Source: Candidatus Zixiibacteriota bacterium (lineage in GTDB: Bacteria; Zixibacteria; MSB-5A5; GN15; FEB-12). From it: a stretch of 64,000 nucleotides of DNA. Of the stretch, positions 1-7,740 are shown one piece after another. The stretch is from the NCBI GenBank assembly GCA_022571985.1, contig JACZWU010000002.1:62001-126000 (forward strand). Reading direction: 5' to 3'. A program made the translations under genes and the position numbers. The notes beneath the pieces were generated by a model that saw only the letters and a list, made by a program, of their open reading frames with translations, was not told where the DNA came from and did not search any database. How positions within the stretch are numbered: the stretch's first letter is position 1; the number at the start of each line of letters is the position of its first letter.

Positions 1-1822
1 ATTGAAAGATGCCAATTGTATTCCCTTTGGCAAACATCTTGTAAACTTCGGCGTCATCCAATTTCAGATTGTCAATATCCACCTGAACACCGGGGTAGTT
101 TTCTGAAATCAGCCGCAGAGCGTCATCTATGACAGAGAGAGTGCGCAGCCCCAAAAAATCCATTTTCAAAAGACCAACTTCTTCGACCATCTTCATATCA
201 AACTGGGTGGTGATCTCGTCACGTGAACCCTTAAATAACGGCACATAATCGGTCAGGGCAGTCGGGGCAATGACAACCCCGGCGGCGTGAGTACTGCAAT
301 GGCGCGCCAGACCTTCGAGAGTACGCGAAATCTCAAGCAGTTTTTCGACCCGTTTATCGCTTTTGACAAGTTCTGATAAATCTTTGGACTGCTTCAGAGC
401 TTTTTCCAGAGTCATGTCGACGGCAAAGGGAATCATTTTGGCGATACGGTCAACCTCGGCATAAGGCATAGACAATACCCGTCCGACATCGCGAACCACA
501 CCTCTGGCCGCCATAGTGCCAAATGTTATTATCTGACTGACATTGTCTTTGCCATACTTGTCAATGACGTAGCGGATTATTTCATCGCGGCCTTTATCTG
601 AAAAATCAATATCGATATCGGGCATTGAGATTCGTTCGGGGTTTAAGAAACGCTCGAACAAAAGCCCAAAATGAATCGGGCAGACATTGGTAATTTTTAA
701 GACATAAGCAACGATTGAACCGGCAGCAGAGCCGCGGCCGGGGCCAACCCGGATTTTTTTCAAGCGGGCGTAATCGCAAAAATCTTTGACAATCAAAAAG
801 TAACCGGAGTAACCCATCTGACGGATGACCCCCAGCTCGTACTTCAGACGTTCACTAACGACATCGTTCATCTTGCCATAGCGCTCGTCAATACCTTTCA
901 GGCAGAGATGCTCTAAAAAAGCATCGGCGTCGACAAAGGGAGTCGGGATCGGAAATGTGGGAAGTTTGAGTTTGCCCAGTTCCAATTCCAGATTGCACTT
1001 TTCGGCAATCTCGATAGTATTGTCGAGAGCTTCTTTGAAATCGCCGAGTGCCTGCTGCATTTCGCTTTCGGACTTAAAATAAATCTGGTCGGTACTGTAT
1101 TTGAGACGGTCATTGTCTGAGACAAATTTGCCGGTTTGAATACATATCAAAGCATCGTGTGCTTCATAATCTTCCTGGCGCATATAGTGGCAGTCGTTAG
1201 TGGCCACCAGCGGTATCTTTGTTTCTCTGGCGATTGCTTCAATTTTTGGTATGAGTAGCAGTTCTTTGTCTATGCCATGATTCTGAAGTTCGAGATAAAA
1301 ATTGCCTTTACCAAAAATTTCCTCTAATTCCCTGGCGGCCATGACGGCGCCGTCGGTATCACCGTTTAAAAGGTTCCAGTTAACTTCACCTTTTAAGCAG
1401 GCCGAGGTAGCAATAATGCCTTCGGAGTATTTTCTGAGTAACTCTTTGTCCATGCGGGGGCGGTGATAAAATCCCTCCAAAAAGGCTGCGCTGGAGAGTT
1501 TTACCAGATTCTTATAGCCGCTCAGATTTTTGGCCAAAAGTATCAGATGATAGCCGCCGTCGGGGTGCTTGCTTGAGGGCTGCTTATCATGACGGCTGCC
1601 GCCGGCCACATAAGCCTCTATGCCTATTATCGGCTTGACTCCGGCTTTGGTCGCTTTTTTATAGAATTCAATAGCCCCAAACAGGTTGCCATGATCGGTT
1701 ATGGCCAGAGCAGGCATTTTGTACTCTTTGGCCTTGGCTATCAGGTCATCGATTTTGCTGGCGCCATCCAGTAATGAATAATGGCTGTGCGTGTGCAAAT
1801 GTACAAAATTTCCGTGTTTCAT
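1..1822 (-). CDS. dnaE: DNA polymerase III alpha subunit, 5' part (partial)
   Basis: Catalytic subunit of the replicative polymerase. The reverse strand reads open from ATG at 1822 to the window edge (about 607 codons), so the C-terminal half is missing. The N-terminus starts MKHGNFVHLHTHSHYS, the PHP-domain metal-binding signature. Further on, the polymerase core shows VGPGRGSAAGSIVAYVL followed by MPDIDIDFSD, which carries the two catalytic aspartates of the family C polymerases (about residues 394-405). AGG lies just before the ATG (AATAGGTTATG). It is transcribed divergently from recA across about 300 bp. It is a normal full-length-type DnaE as far as visible. Confidence 0.97.
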   Translation of the reverse strand, partial: MKHGNFVHLHTHSHYSLLDGASKIDDLIAKAKEYKMPALAITDHGNLFGAIEFYKKATKAGVKPIIGIEAYVAGGSRHDKQPSSKHPDGGYHLILLAKNLSGYKNLVKLSSAAFLEGFYHRPRMDKELLRKYSEGIIATSACLKGEVNWNLLNGDTDGAVMAARELEEIFGKGNFYLELQNHGIDKELLLIPKIEAIARETKIPLVATNDCHYMRQEDYEAHDALICIQTGKFVSDNDRLKYSTDQIYFKSESEMQQALGDFKEALDNTIEIAEKCNLELELGKLKLPTFPIPTPFVDADAFLEHLCLKGIDERYGKMNDVVSERLKYELGVIRQMGYSGYFLIVKDFCDYARLKKIRVGPGRGSAAGSIVAYVLKITNVCPIHFGLLFERFLNPERISMPDIDIDFSDKGRDEIIRYVIDKYGKDNVSQIITFGTMAARGVVRDVGRVLSMPYAEVDRIAKMIPFAVDMTLEKALKQSKDLSELVKSDKRVEKLLEISRTLEGLARHCSTHAAGVVIAPTALTDYVPLFKGSRDEITTQFDMKMVEEVGLLKMDFLGLRTLSVIDDALRLISENYPGVQVDIDNLKLDDAEVYKMFAKGNTIGIFQ

Positions 1823-2120
1823 AACCTATTCTCTATTATACGGGGAGATTTACCAGAAAGATACCACATTCCCCGGTCTGTAACTGCTTATTACTGTTCT
1901 GCCTTCTTATAATTACGTTTGGGCAGTCGTTCGGGTTGGCAAAAGTTTCATCCCATCCTCTGTTTTTACTGACAATATCTGTCAGTAGCCCATATATATT
2001 AATAACAGAAATTAGAAATAAGAGAGACTAGAAAGTGATATACTACCTGATATAAAACAGATATTTTGGGTACAGATTATGGTTAGAAAACAAATTGAAA
2101 TAAAGAAGAGGAAGCGTGAT
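1823..2120. promoter_or_regulatory. dnaE-recA divergent intergenic region
   Basis: This stretch must hold the promoters of both dnaE and recA. It is AT-rich near 1990-2075. I looked for the common LexA boxes (GAAC-N4-GTTC and CTGT-N8-ACAG types) and found no convincing copy, so SOS control of recA cannot be read from the sequence. No exact -35/-10 pair stands out. Confidence 0.35.
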
Positions 2121-3173
2121 ATGGGAACTACCACAATTATTCCGGACAGACACAAAGCTTTAGAAGCTGCTTTGACGCAGATAGAGCGGAATTTTGGTCG
2201 CGGCTCAATAATGCGTCTGGGCGACAAGAATGTTTTTGAAATCGCCACAATTTCAACCGGTTCTTTGGGGCTGGATTTTGCTTTGGGAGCGGGCGGTATT
2301 CCCCGCGGAAGAGTCACGGAGATATTCGGGCCGGAGTCTTCGGGTAAAACAACCTTGGCCCTGCATGTCGTAGCCGAAGCCCAAAAAGCCGGCGGCGTGG
2401 CTGCTTTTATTGATGCTGAGCATGCGCTCGATGCCACTTATGCTCGCAATCTTGGTGTCGATACCGACGAACTGCTGGTTTCACAGCCGGACACCGGCGA
2501 ACAGGCGCTGGAAATTGTCGATACTCTGGTTCGTTCCAGTGCGGTTGATTTAATCGTTATCGATTCGGTTGCGGCTTTGACCCCTAAATCTGAAATCGAA
2601 GGTAACATGGGTGACAGCCATATGGGACTTCAGGCGCGGCTGATGTCACAGGCTTTGCGCAAGCTGACTGCCATCATCTCCAAATCCAATACCTCGGTTA
2701 TTTTTATCAATCAGATAAGAATGAAAATTGGGGTCATGTTCGGCAACCCCGAAACAACTACCGGCGGTAATGCGCTCAAATTTTATTCGACAATCAGACT
2801 TGATATCCGCCGCATTGCAACTATCAAAGACAATCAGGTAGTTATCGGTTCGCGTACGCGGGTGCGGGTGGTCAAAAACAAAATCGCGCCGCCCTTTAGG
2901 GATGCCGAGTTTGATATCATTTATGGCATCGGTATTTCTACCGAAGGCGAGATTTTAGATATTGCCGCGGAGAAAGGTATTGTCGATAAATCCGGCTCCT
3001 GGTACAGCTATGGCGATGACCGCCTCGGTCAGGGACGTGAAAACGCCCGGGCATTCTTGCAGGAAAACAAAGATATTTTCGAGGAAATCAAAACCAAGGT
3101 CAAACAGGAACTGGGCATGCTGCCTGCCGACAAAAAAGAAGAAGCTCCTGTCAAAGAAGCCGCCGAAGGGTAG
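2121..3173 (+). CDS. recA: Recombinase RecA
   Basis: ATP-dependent strand-exchange protein of homologous recombination and trigger of the SOS response. It has about 350 residues, the usual length. Visible motifs: [23 protein letters not shown] at the N-terminus (start of the RecA fold), Walker [10 protein letters not shown], the MAW/DNA-binding segment with [27 protein letters not shown], and an acidic-basic C-terminal tail ending [11 protein letters not shown]. An in-frame ATG at 2079 would add 14 basic residues, but the ATG at 2121 has a purine-rich GAAGAGGA 8 nt upstream and gives the normal RecA N-terminus, so it is preferred. Confidence 0.97.
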   Translation: MGTTTIIPDRHKALEAALTQIERNFGRGSIMRLGDKNVFEIATISTGSLGLDFALGAGGIPRGRVTEIFGPESSGKTTLALHVVAEAQKAGGVAAFIDAEHALDATYARNLGVDTDELLVSQPDTGEQALEIVDTLVRSSAVDLIVIDSVAALTPKSEIEGNMGDSHMGLQARLMSQALRKLTAIISKSNTSVIFINQIRMKIGVMFGNPETTTGGNALKFYSTIRLDIRRIATIKDNQVVIGSRTRVRVVKNKIAPPFRDAEFDIIYGIGISTEGEILDIAAEKGIVDKSGSWYSYGDDRLGQGRENARAFLQENKDIFEEIKTKVKQELGMLPADKKEEAPVKEAAEG

Positions 3174-3317
3174 TAGGGGCATAGAGTTCCATGCCAGAAC
3201 TCACTGAGCAGCCAGTTAGAACATCGGGATAATCTTGACATTACTGATGAGATGATGTTTTATCCGTATGTTTAAGTGAAATGCAATCAGTTACATATTG
3301 CATGTTGGAGGTGTGAA

Positions 3318-3683
3318 GTGCGTGGGATCATAGTCGTTTGTATTAGTCTAATTTTAATGGCGTGTGGTGCGGTTGTTGATGTCGTTACTTTAGATGAAAC
3401 CGCGAGAGCTAAAACGACTAAAATCGATGTTTTTACATCATATGCAAGTATTGACCATGAGTATAAAGAAATAGCAGTACTTTCAGCCAATGATCAAGGA
3501 TGGGGTCGGAAAGAGTCAGAGTTAATAGAAAAATTGAAGGAAAAAGCAATGAAGCTTGGTGCTAACGGTATAGTATTGGTCGGATTAAAAGAATCTCATG
3601 CTGGTTCAGTACCAATTGGAGACTCTTGGTTCAATATCAATGAGCGTATTGTTAGAGTTGTTGCAATAATTTATACTGATTAG
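3318..3683 (+). CDS. Small predicted lipoprotein
   Basis: About 121 residues. GTG at 3318 is chosen because GGAGG sits at 3307-3311, six bases upstream. An in-frame ATG at 3276 would put 14 polar/Cys-rich residues before the signal sequence. The protein then starts with RGIIVVCISLILMAC: a hydrophobic stretch and lipobox LMAC, so lipidation at that Cys and membrane anchoring are expected. The mature part holds a helix-rich KLKEKAMKLGANGIVLVG segment, a pattern seen in small lipoproteins and heavy-metal-binding-like (YbjQ-like) folds. No specific function is recognised. It stands alone between recA and the STAS gene. Confidence 0.7.
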   Translation: MRGIIVVCISLILMACGAVVDVVTLDETARAKTTKIDVFTSYASIDHEYKEIAVLSANDQGWGRKESELIEKLKEKAMKLGANGIVLVGLKESHAGSVPIGDSWFNINERIVRVVAIIYTD

Positions 3684-3828
3684 CTCCTAGTCTCCCCCCA
3701 CTTTCCGCTTGATTTTTTGGGTGGAGGTGGTAACTTTTGGGCTGTTCGAATTACCGAAGGCTCAAGGGCTTTCTCTAACCGATCTGACAGGAAAAGGCTG
3801 TAGGGACACTCTGGAAAGGTAGGATTTG

Positions 3829-4167
3829 ATGAAGTTTAATGATATTCTCGAAGGTGATATTGTCATTATGGAGGTATCCGGAAAAATTATGGGCGGCGAT
3901 GAAACCGCACTGTTCCATGGTAAACTCCATGAATATATAAATCTGGGCAAGAAAAGCGTTGTGATTGACCTGGCCAAAGTTGACTGGATGAATTCAATCG
4001 GACTGGGCATGCTGATATCTGCTTTGACTACTCTCCGCAATGTCAGCGGACGGCTGGTCCTGGCAAATATCGATAAGATTGAGTCAATTCTGACAATTAC
4101 CAGACTAATCACTGTTTTCGACCATTACGACAGCCGCGATGAGGCCATCAAGTCTTTCGCATCATAA
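3829..4167 (+). CDS. STAS-domain protein (anti-anti-sigma factor type)
   Basis: About 112 residues, a single STAS domain as in SpoIIAA/RsbV. These proteins bind an anti-sigma/serine-kinase partner and are switched by phosphorylation of a serine. The signature is the stretch VVIDLAKVDWMNSIGLGML (about residues 44-62), where the Ser of NSIGLG aligns with the regulatory serine. The ATG at 3829 directly follows a TTG. GGTAGGA lies just upstream (3818-3824). No serine-kinase or phosphatase partner is encoded next to it, so its partner must lie elsewhere. An intrinsic terminator follows. Confidence 0.88.
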   Translation: MKFNDILEGDIVIMEVSGKIMGGDETALFHGKLHEYINLGKKSVVIDLAKVDWMNSIGLGMLISALTTLRNVSGRLVLANIDKIESILTITRLITVFDHYDSRDEAIKSFAS

Positions 4168-4192
4168 CCAAAAAGAATTATTTGACCCCTGA

Positions 4193-4220
4193 AAGCCCCC
4201 GCCAAGGCGGGGGCTTTTTT
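4193..4220 (+). terminator. Intrinsic terminator after the STAS gene
   Basis: GC-rich stem AAGCCCCCGCC / GGCGGGGGCTT with a 2-nt loop, followed by a run of T's on the + strand. It closes the STAS transcript just before the convergent lipoprotein gene. Confidence 0.9.
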
Positions 4221-4222
4221 AT

Positions 4223-4858
4223 TCAGTCCAAACGCCAATCACACGGCCTGTATTTTGGGTTCCAGATAATTTGTGGTTTAATATATTGAGTCCAGCTATT
4301 TACTAGGCGGATATCCACAACTGCACAACTGTCTGCTTTAACCGATACGATGTCAATCGTCGACATCCCGCAAGGGGAGTTAAGCGCATACATGGCCGAA
4401 GGAGGAATCGGTTCAATATGTACCACAATAAAACTGTCTGGTCTAACTTGGATAGTATCTACTCCCCAATCATTTGAATCAGAGTCGCTTGGTGTACTCG
4501 GTGGAGCTGGAAATGACACCACAACTTGATAGTTGCCTACGGGAATACTATTGAATATGTAATTTCCAAGAGAATCGGCAGTTATCTGGATGTTCAGAAA
4601 CTCATCGTTATAGAAACCCATATCCCTGGCAATGAATATGCTATTATTTAATTTCATTTTTATAGTGTCTGGCATCTTATTTAGATAAAGGCTGGCGTAT
4701 GGAAGCGGTTTATTAAAGCAGTCATAAGCAGTCCCTTCAATGCCGCCTAATCTGGGACTGAAATTAGGTTTGGTTTCTACGTTTTCACTCCCTCCATAGC
4801 CTTTGTTGCAAGTCTGTAGAGATATAAGCAGTAATAGCAATAAGTATCTTTTCAACAT
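4223..4858 (-). CDS. Lipoprotein with carboxypeptidase-regulatory-like domain (paralogue A)
   Basis: About 211 residues. The start at 4858 is set by GAGG 8 nt upstream; a further in-frame ATG at 4873 lies upstream of that site. The signal sequence MLKRYLLLLLLISLQTC ends in a lipobox-like LQTC. The mature part has GGIEGTAYDCFNKPLPYASLY and, later, ADSLGNYIFNSIPVGNYQVV: the start and end of a CarboxypepD_reg-like beta-sandwich, a fold common in exported FCB proteins. A second conserved block runs from IQVRPDSFIVVHIEPIPPSA to the C-terminal WNPKYRPCDW. Function unknown; probably periplasmic or surface-exposed. It is a tandem duplicate of the next gene (4927-5562). Confidence 0.8.
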   Translation of the reverse strand: MLKRYLLLLLLISLQTCNKGYGGSENVETKPNFSPRLGGIEGTAYDCFNKPLPYASLYLNKMPDTIKMKLNNSIFIARDMGFYNDEFLNIQITADSLGNYIFNSIPVGNYQVVVSFPAPPSTPSDSDSNDWGVDTIQVRPDSFIVVHIEPIPPSAMYALNSPCGMSTIDIVSVKADSCAVVDIRLVNSWTQYIKPQIIWNPKYRPCDWRLD

Positions 4859-4926
4859 TTTTGAAACCTCCATAAATGTGACAAGGCCGGACTCAAACCG
4901 TTTCGTTCAGTCAGCGCTTTTTTTGA

Positions 4927-5562
4927 TTAATTTATATTCCAATCACACGGTCTGTATTTTGGGTTCCAGATAATTTGTGATTTCATTTCTTCAGTCCAGG
5001 GATCTGCTAGGCGGATATCCACAACTGCACAACTGTCTGCTTTAACCGATACGATGTCAATCGCCGACATCCCGCAAGGGGAGTTAAGCGCATACATGGC
5101 CGAAGGAGGAATCGGTTCAATGTGTACCACAATAAAACTGTCTGGTCTAACTTGGATAGTATCTACCCCCCAATCGATTGTATTAGTGCCGTTTTGTGAT
5201 GATGGTGGACTCGGAAATAACTCTACAACTTGGTAGTTGCCTACAGGAACACTTTCGAACATGAAATTGCCGAGCGAATCTGCCGTAATCTGGATGTTAA
5301 GAAATCCATCATTGTATAAGCTTAAATCTCTGAAGATGGCAACCTTATCTCGAATTTTCATTTTCTGCGTGGCAGGCATTTTATTCAAGTATAGACTAGC
5401 ATATGGTAATGGCTTATTAAAGCAGTCATAGGCTGTCCCGACTATTCCGCCGAATTTAGTATCGGAACCCGATAGGTTCTCTATATTTTCATTCGTCCGA
5501 TATTCCTTGTGGCAAGCCGATAGTGAGACAACTATCAGCAGCAATATGAGTCTCTTGGTCAT
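4927..5562 (-). CDS. Lipoprotein with carboxypeptidase-regulatory-like domain (paralogue B)
   Basis: 211 residues with the same architecture as paralogue A: signal MTKRLILLLIVVSLSAC with lipobox LSAC, then a CarboxypepD_reg-like domain (GTAYDCFNKPLPYASLYL to LGNFMFESVPVGNYQVV), then the conserved C-terminal block ending YRPCDWNIN. GGGAGG lies 9 nt before the ATG. The pair sits head-to-tail with 68 bp between them. The N-terminal halves have diverged clearly while a 169-bp stretch near the 3' ends is almost identical (see findings). Function unknown. Confidence 0.82.
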   Translation of the reverse strand: MTKRLILLLIVVSLSACHKEYRTNENIENLSGSDTKFGGIVGTAYDCFNKPLPYASLYLNKMPATQKMKIRDKVAIFRDLSLYNDGFLNIQITADSLGNFMFESVPVGNYQVVELFPSPPSSQNGTNTIDWGVDTIQVRPDSFIVVHIEPIPPSAMYALNSPCGMSAIDIVSVKADSCAVVDIRLADPWTEEMKSQIIWNPKYRPCDWNIN

Positions 5563-5772
5563 TAGTAATACCTCCCTAACGATATTGGAATCGTTCTGAT
5601 GTAACTTCTGTCTTCAGTATTACAGCCGCCAGCCCAAAATCTTCCTGAGAACTCCGTATATATGCCGAGTTTTGGCTCTCTGAGGCTGGCACGAAATTAG
5701 GTTGCGGACGCCCCAATTTTCAATTAGATATGTATAACTATAGAGCTGCTAACAAATTATGGAGCGTGCCTG

Positions 5773-6825
5773 ATGGCCTTAGACATTGAAAAACTCTTAG
5801 GAGCAGATAAATCACTTTTAACCCACCAGTGTAAAACTATCGACAAATCGATGCTGCACCTGCCGGGACCCGACTTTTTAGACAGAGTCACCTCGGATTC
5901 CGACCGCAGCTCGGCAGTGCTCAGCTCTTTAAGCTCACTTTTTGGTCATGGCCGCCTGTCTGGAACCGGCCATCTCTCGATTCTACCAATTGACCAGGGC
6001 ATAGAGCACTCCGCCGGAGCTTCTTTTGCACCAAACCCGATATATTTTGACCCGGCCAGATTAGTAGAGCTGGCAATCGAGGGCGGCTGCAACGGCGTGG
6101 CTTCCACTTTCGGAGCGCTGGGCTCGGTATCGCGCAAATATGCTCACAAAATTCCGTTTATAGTTAAACTTAACCATAATGAAATGCTGACTTTTCCCAA
6201 TCGCTTCGACCAGGTCATGTTCGCCCGGGCGCATGACGCCTTTAATCTTGGCGCGGTCGGGGTTGGCGCCACTATTTATTTTGGTTCCGACCAGGGTATG
6301 CGGCAGCTTGAAGAAGTCAGCGAGGCTTTTTCCGAAGCTCATGAGCTGGGAATGTTTACAGTCCTCTGGTGTTATCTTCGCAATCCGGCTTTCAAGGTAG
6401 ACGGTATAGATTATCACAGCGCCGCGGATTTAACCGGTCAGGCCAATCACCTTGGAGTTTCAATTGAGGCCGACATCATTAAACAAAAACTACCGGAAAC
6501 AAATAATGGTTACGGCGCTCTCAAATTCGGTAAAACGCACCAGAAAGTCTATGACGAACTAACGTCAGACAACCCTATCGACTTGACCCGCTATCAAATC
6601 GCCAACTGCTATATGGGACGGATAAGTATGATAAACTCCGGCGGCGCCTCAGGCGGTGATTCAGATCTGGTGCAGGCTGTGCGCACGGCGGTCATAAACA
6701 AACGTGCCGGCGGTACCGGACTTATATCGGGACGCAAAGCCTTTCAAAGGCCGATGAAAGAAGGCGTGGAACTCTTAAATGCAATTCAGGACGTTTACTT
6801 AAGCGATAAAGTCACAGTGGCTTAG
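5773..6825 (+). CDS. fbaB: Class I fructose-bisphosphate aldolase (DhnA/FbaB family)
   Basis: Cleaves fructose 1,6-bisphosphate to glyceraldehyde 3-phosphate and DHAP (and the reverse), through a lysine Schiff base. The length of 350 residues matches E. coli FbaB. The family pattern is clear: [13 protein letters not shown] near residue 70, the barrel segments [10 protein letters not shown] and [10 protein letters not shown], a lysine in the strand ADIIKQKLP (candidate Schiff-base Lys), and the phosphate-binding loops [13 protein letters not shown] and [15 protein letters not shown] 5773 has GGAG 8 nt upstream. It stands alone, with no glycolysis operon around it. Confidence 0.95.
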   Translation: MALDIEKLLGADKSLLTHQCKTIDKSMLHLPGPDFLDRVTSDSDRSSAVLSSLSSLFGHGRLSGTGHLSILPIDQGIEHSAGASFAPNPIYFDPARLVELAIEGGCNGVASTFGALGSVSRKYAHKIPFIVKLNHNEMLTFPNRFDQVMFARAHDAFNLGAVGVGATIYFGSDQGMRQLEEVSEAFSEAHELGMFTVLWCYLRNPAFKVDGIDYHSAADLTGQANHLGVSIEADIIKQKLPETNNGYGALKFGKTHQKVYDELTSDNPIDLTRYQIANCYMGRISMINSGGASGGDSDLVQAVRTAVINKRAGGTGLISGRKAFQRPMKEGVELLNAIQDVYLSDKVTVA

Positions 6826-6906
6826 CTCTGGAAAACCTGCAGCAGTTGTCGGCCGGCCGGCCGCAGGTAAATAGATTAGTAACTCCATAAATTGTAAATT
6901 TTTCCC

Positions 6907-6934
6907 TTGACAAAGATTTCTGATTTGTTAAATT
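6907..6934 (+). promoter_or_regulatory. Sigma70-type promoter of the structured RNA candidate
   Basis: TTGACA at 6907-6912, a 16-nt spacer, and TAAATT at 6929-6934. The predicted start is near 6941. It has the same geometry as the tRNA-Lys promoter in this window (TTGACT, 16 nt, TATTTT). Confidence 0.55.
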
Positions 6935-6940
6935 GTAAAG

Positions 6941-7332
6941 GAATTGGATGTGTGTTCCCTTTGGTATCACGGAGTTTGCAACTGTGATATTACTGGACGT
7001 CATTGGGGACAAGTTAGGTAATCGGGAGGAGTACGGGAATTTTGATTGTTCTGCTGTACTCGACCTTTCTAATTTTATAATAGAAACTTCTCTCCCGAGA
7101 CAAAATATAAATAATTTCGATTCATGTTGCGCCTGATTGGCGGGCAGTGGAATTGTGTGAGGCAAAGTGTGCTGTTTTAAGTTTCGGCTTAAAATATGCT
7201 GGAGCGTTTGGTGCCGCCGCGTGTGCTTACCGGTCTAACCGGCTAAGTCATTTTCCCAATACCCTGTTGTCCCGGTGGGCTGAATCTTCAGAGGTGAATC
7301 CCCGCTTTTTGTCGAGGCGGGGTTTCTTTTTT
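6941..7332 (+). ncRNA. Candidate structured non-coding RNA, about 390 nt, no recognised family
   Basis: A 520-bp gap has a promoter at one end, an intrinsic terminator at the other, and dense exact helices between. Domain 1: TGTTCCC 6953-6959 with GGGGACA 7005-7011 encloses TATCAC 6965-6970 / GTGATA 6984-6989, topped by AGTT/AACT. Domain 2 is a three-way junction: TCGGGAG 7022-7028 / CTCCCGA 7092-7098 closes GAGTAC 7029-7034 / GTACTC 7056-7061 and TTTCTA 7066-7071 / TAGAAA 7081-7086. Domain 3: TTTTAAG 7175-7181 / CTTAAAA 7188-7194 with a TTTCGG loop, inside GGC-AAA 7161-7166 / TTT-GCC 7207-7215. Then comes hairpin CTTACCGGT 7226-7234 / ACCGGcTAAG 7238-7247, then the terminator. I checked for RNase P (GAGGAAAGTCC, ACAGAA), tmRNA (tRNA-like ends) and SRP RNA motifs and found none. 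Confidence 0.6.
7300..7332 (+). terminator. Intrinsic terminator of the RNA candidate
   Basis: CCCCGC 7300-7305 pairs with GCGGGG 7317-7322 across an 11-nt loop, followed by TTTCTTTTTT on the + strand. No + strand protein gene ends within 470 bp upstream, so it most simply ends the RNA above. Confidence 0.8.
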
Positions 7333-7345
7333 ATAAAATATTTTA

Positions 7346-7648
7346 TCAGTCAGGATTCTTCAAATTTACAACTGTAGCACCCCATGATCCGCCACTGCCG
7401 CTTTCCTGATAAAAACGCTCGACCCCAGGATGCCTTTTCAGAAGTGATTCCACCATACGTCGCTTAACTCCTTTACCCTTGCCATGTACAATGCGAATTG
7501 CATAAATCTTTTTTTCCAGAGCTGCTCGTATATACTCTGCGACAACTTCTGTAGTTTCCCCGGCGGCAAACTGGTGTAAATCGAGTGTGCCGTCTATGGG
7601 ATATTTAATCGATGTTTCGCTCTTAATGTTTTTTTCTTTTTCACTCAT
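7346..7648 (-). CDS. Stand-alone Smr-domain protein
   Basis: 100 residues. An Smr (MutS2 C-terminal-like) domain fills most of the protein. The two signatures are visible: TLDLH (about residue 20) and VHGKGKGVKR (about residue 54). Smr domains are nicking/RNA-cleaving endonuclease modules, often linked to ribosome-collision rescue or to recombination control. Here the domain is not attached to MutS2. The Shine-Dalgarno is weak. It is convergent with the RNA gene. Confidence 0.9.
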   Translation of the reverse strand: MSEKEKNIKSETSIKYPIDGTLDLHQFAAGETTEVVAEYIRAALEKKIYAIRIVHGKGKGVKRRMVESLLKRHPGVERFYQESGSGGSWGATVVNLKNPD

Positions 7649-7659
7649 ATTTCAATAAT

Positions 7660-7686
7660 AGTCATGCTGAGCCTGTCGAAGCATGG
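7660..7686. repeat. Dispersed intergenic repeat, short 'TGAGCCTGTCGAAG' module
   Basis: Contains CTGAGCCTGTCGAAG. The same module recurs near 13420, in 31503-31518 and, changed or reverse-complemented, near 9375, 10230, 10325 and 19135. Confidence 0.6.
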
Positions 7687-7740
7687 TTGTTCAAGATATG
7701 CTTGCATAATAATCTTCCAAGTAGTTTATTTGAAGTCAAC

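Noticed and set aside
1823-2120. LexA/SOS box upstream of recA
   Set aside because: Neither the GAAC-N4-GTTC nor the CTGT-N8-ACAG type is found; the box in this phylum may differ.
5692-5718. TGGCAC followed by TTGC upstream of fbaB as a sigma-54 promoter
   Set aside because: The spacer is nine bases instead of five, which puts GG and GC 16 bp apart; sigma-54 promoters need 12.
6948-7136. 62-codon open frame inside the RNA candidate, with AAAGGA before its ATG
   Set aside because: The AAAGGA overlaps the predicted transcription start and so would not be part of the mRNA; the translation has no protein-like pattern, and the DNA forms a dense set of exact helices instead. It remains the main alternative to the RNA call.
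6941-7332. RNase P RNA, tmRNA or SRP RNA
   Set aside because: The conserved core strings (GAGGAAAGTCC and ACAGAA; tRNA-like ends and tag frame; SRP helix 8 GGTCAGG/GGAAG) are not present.
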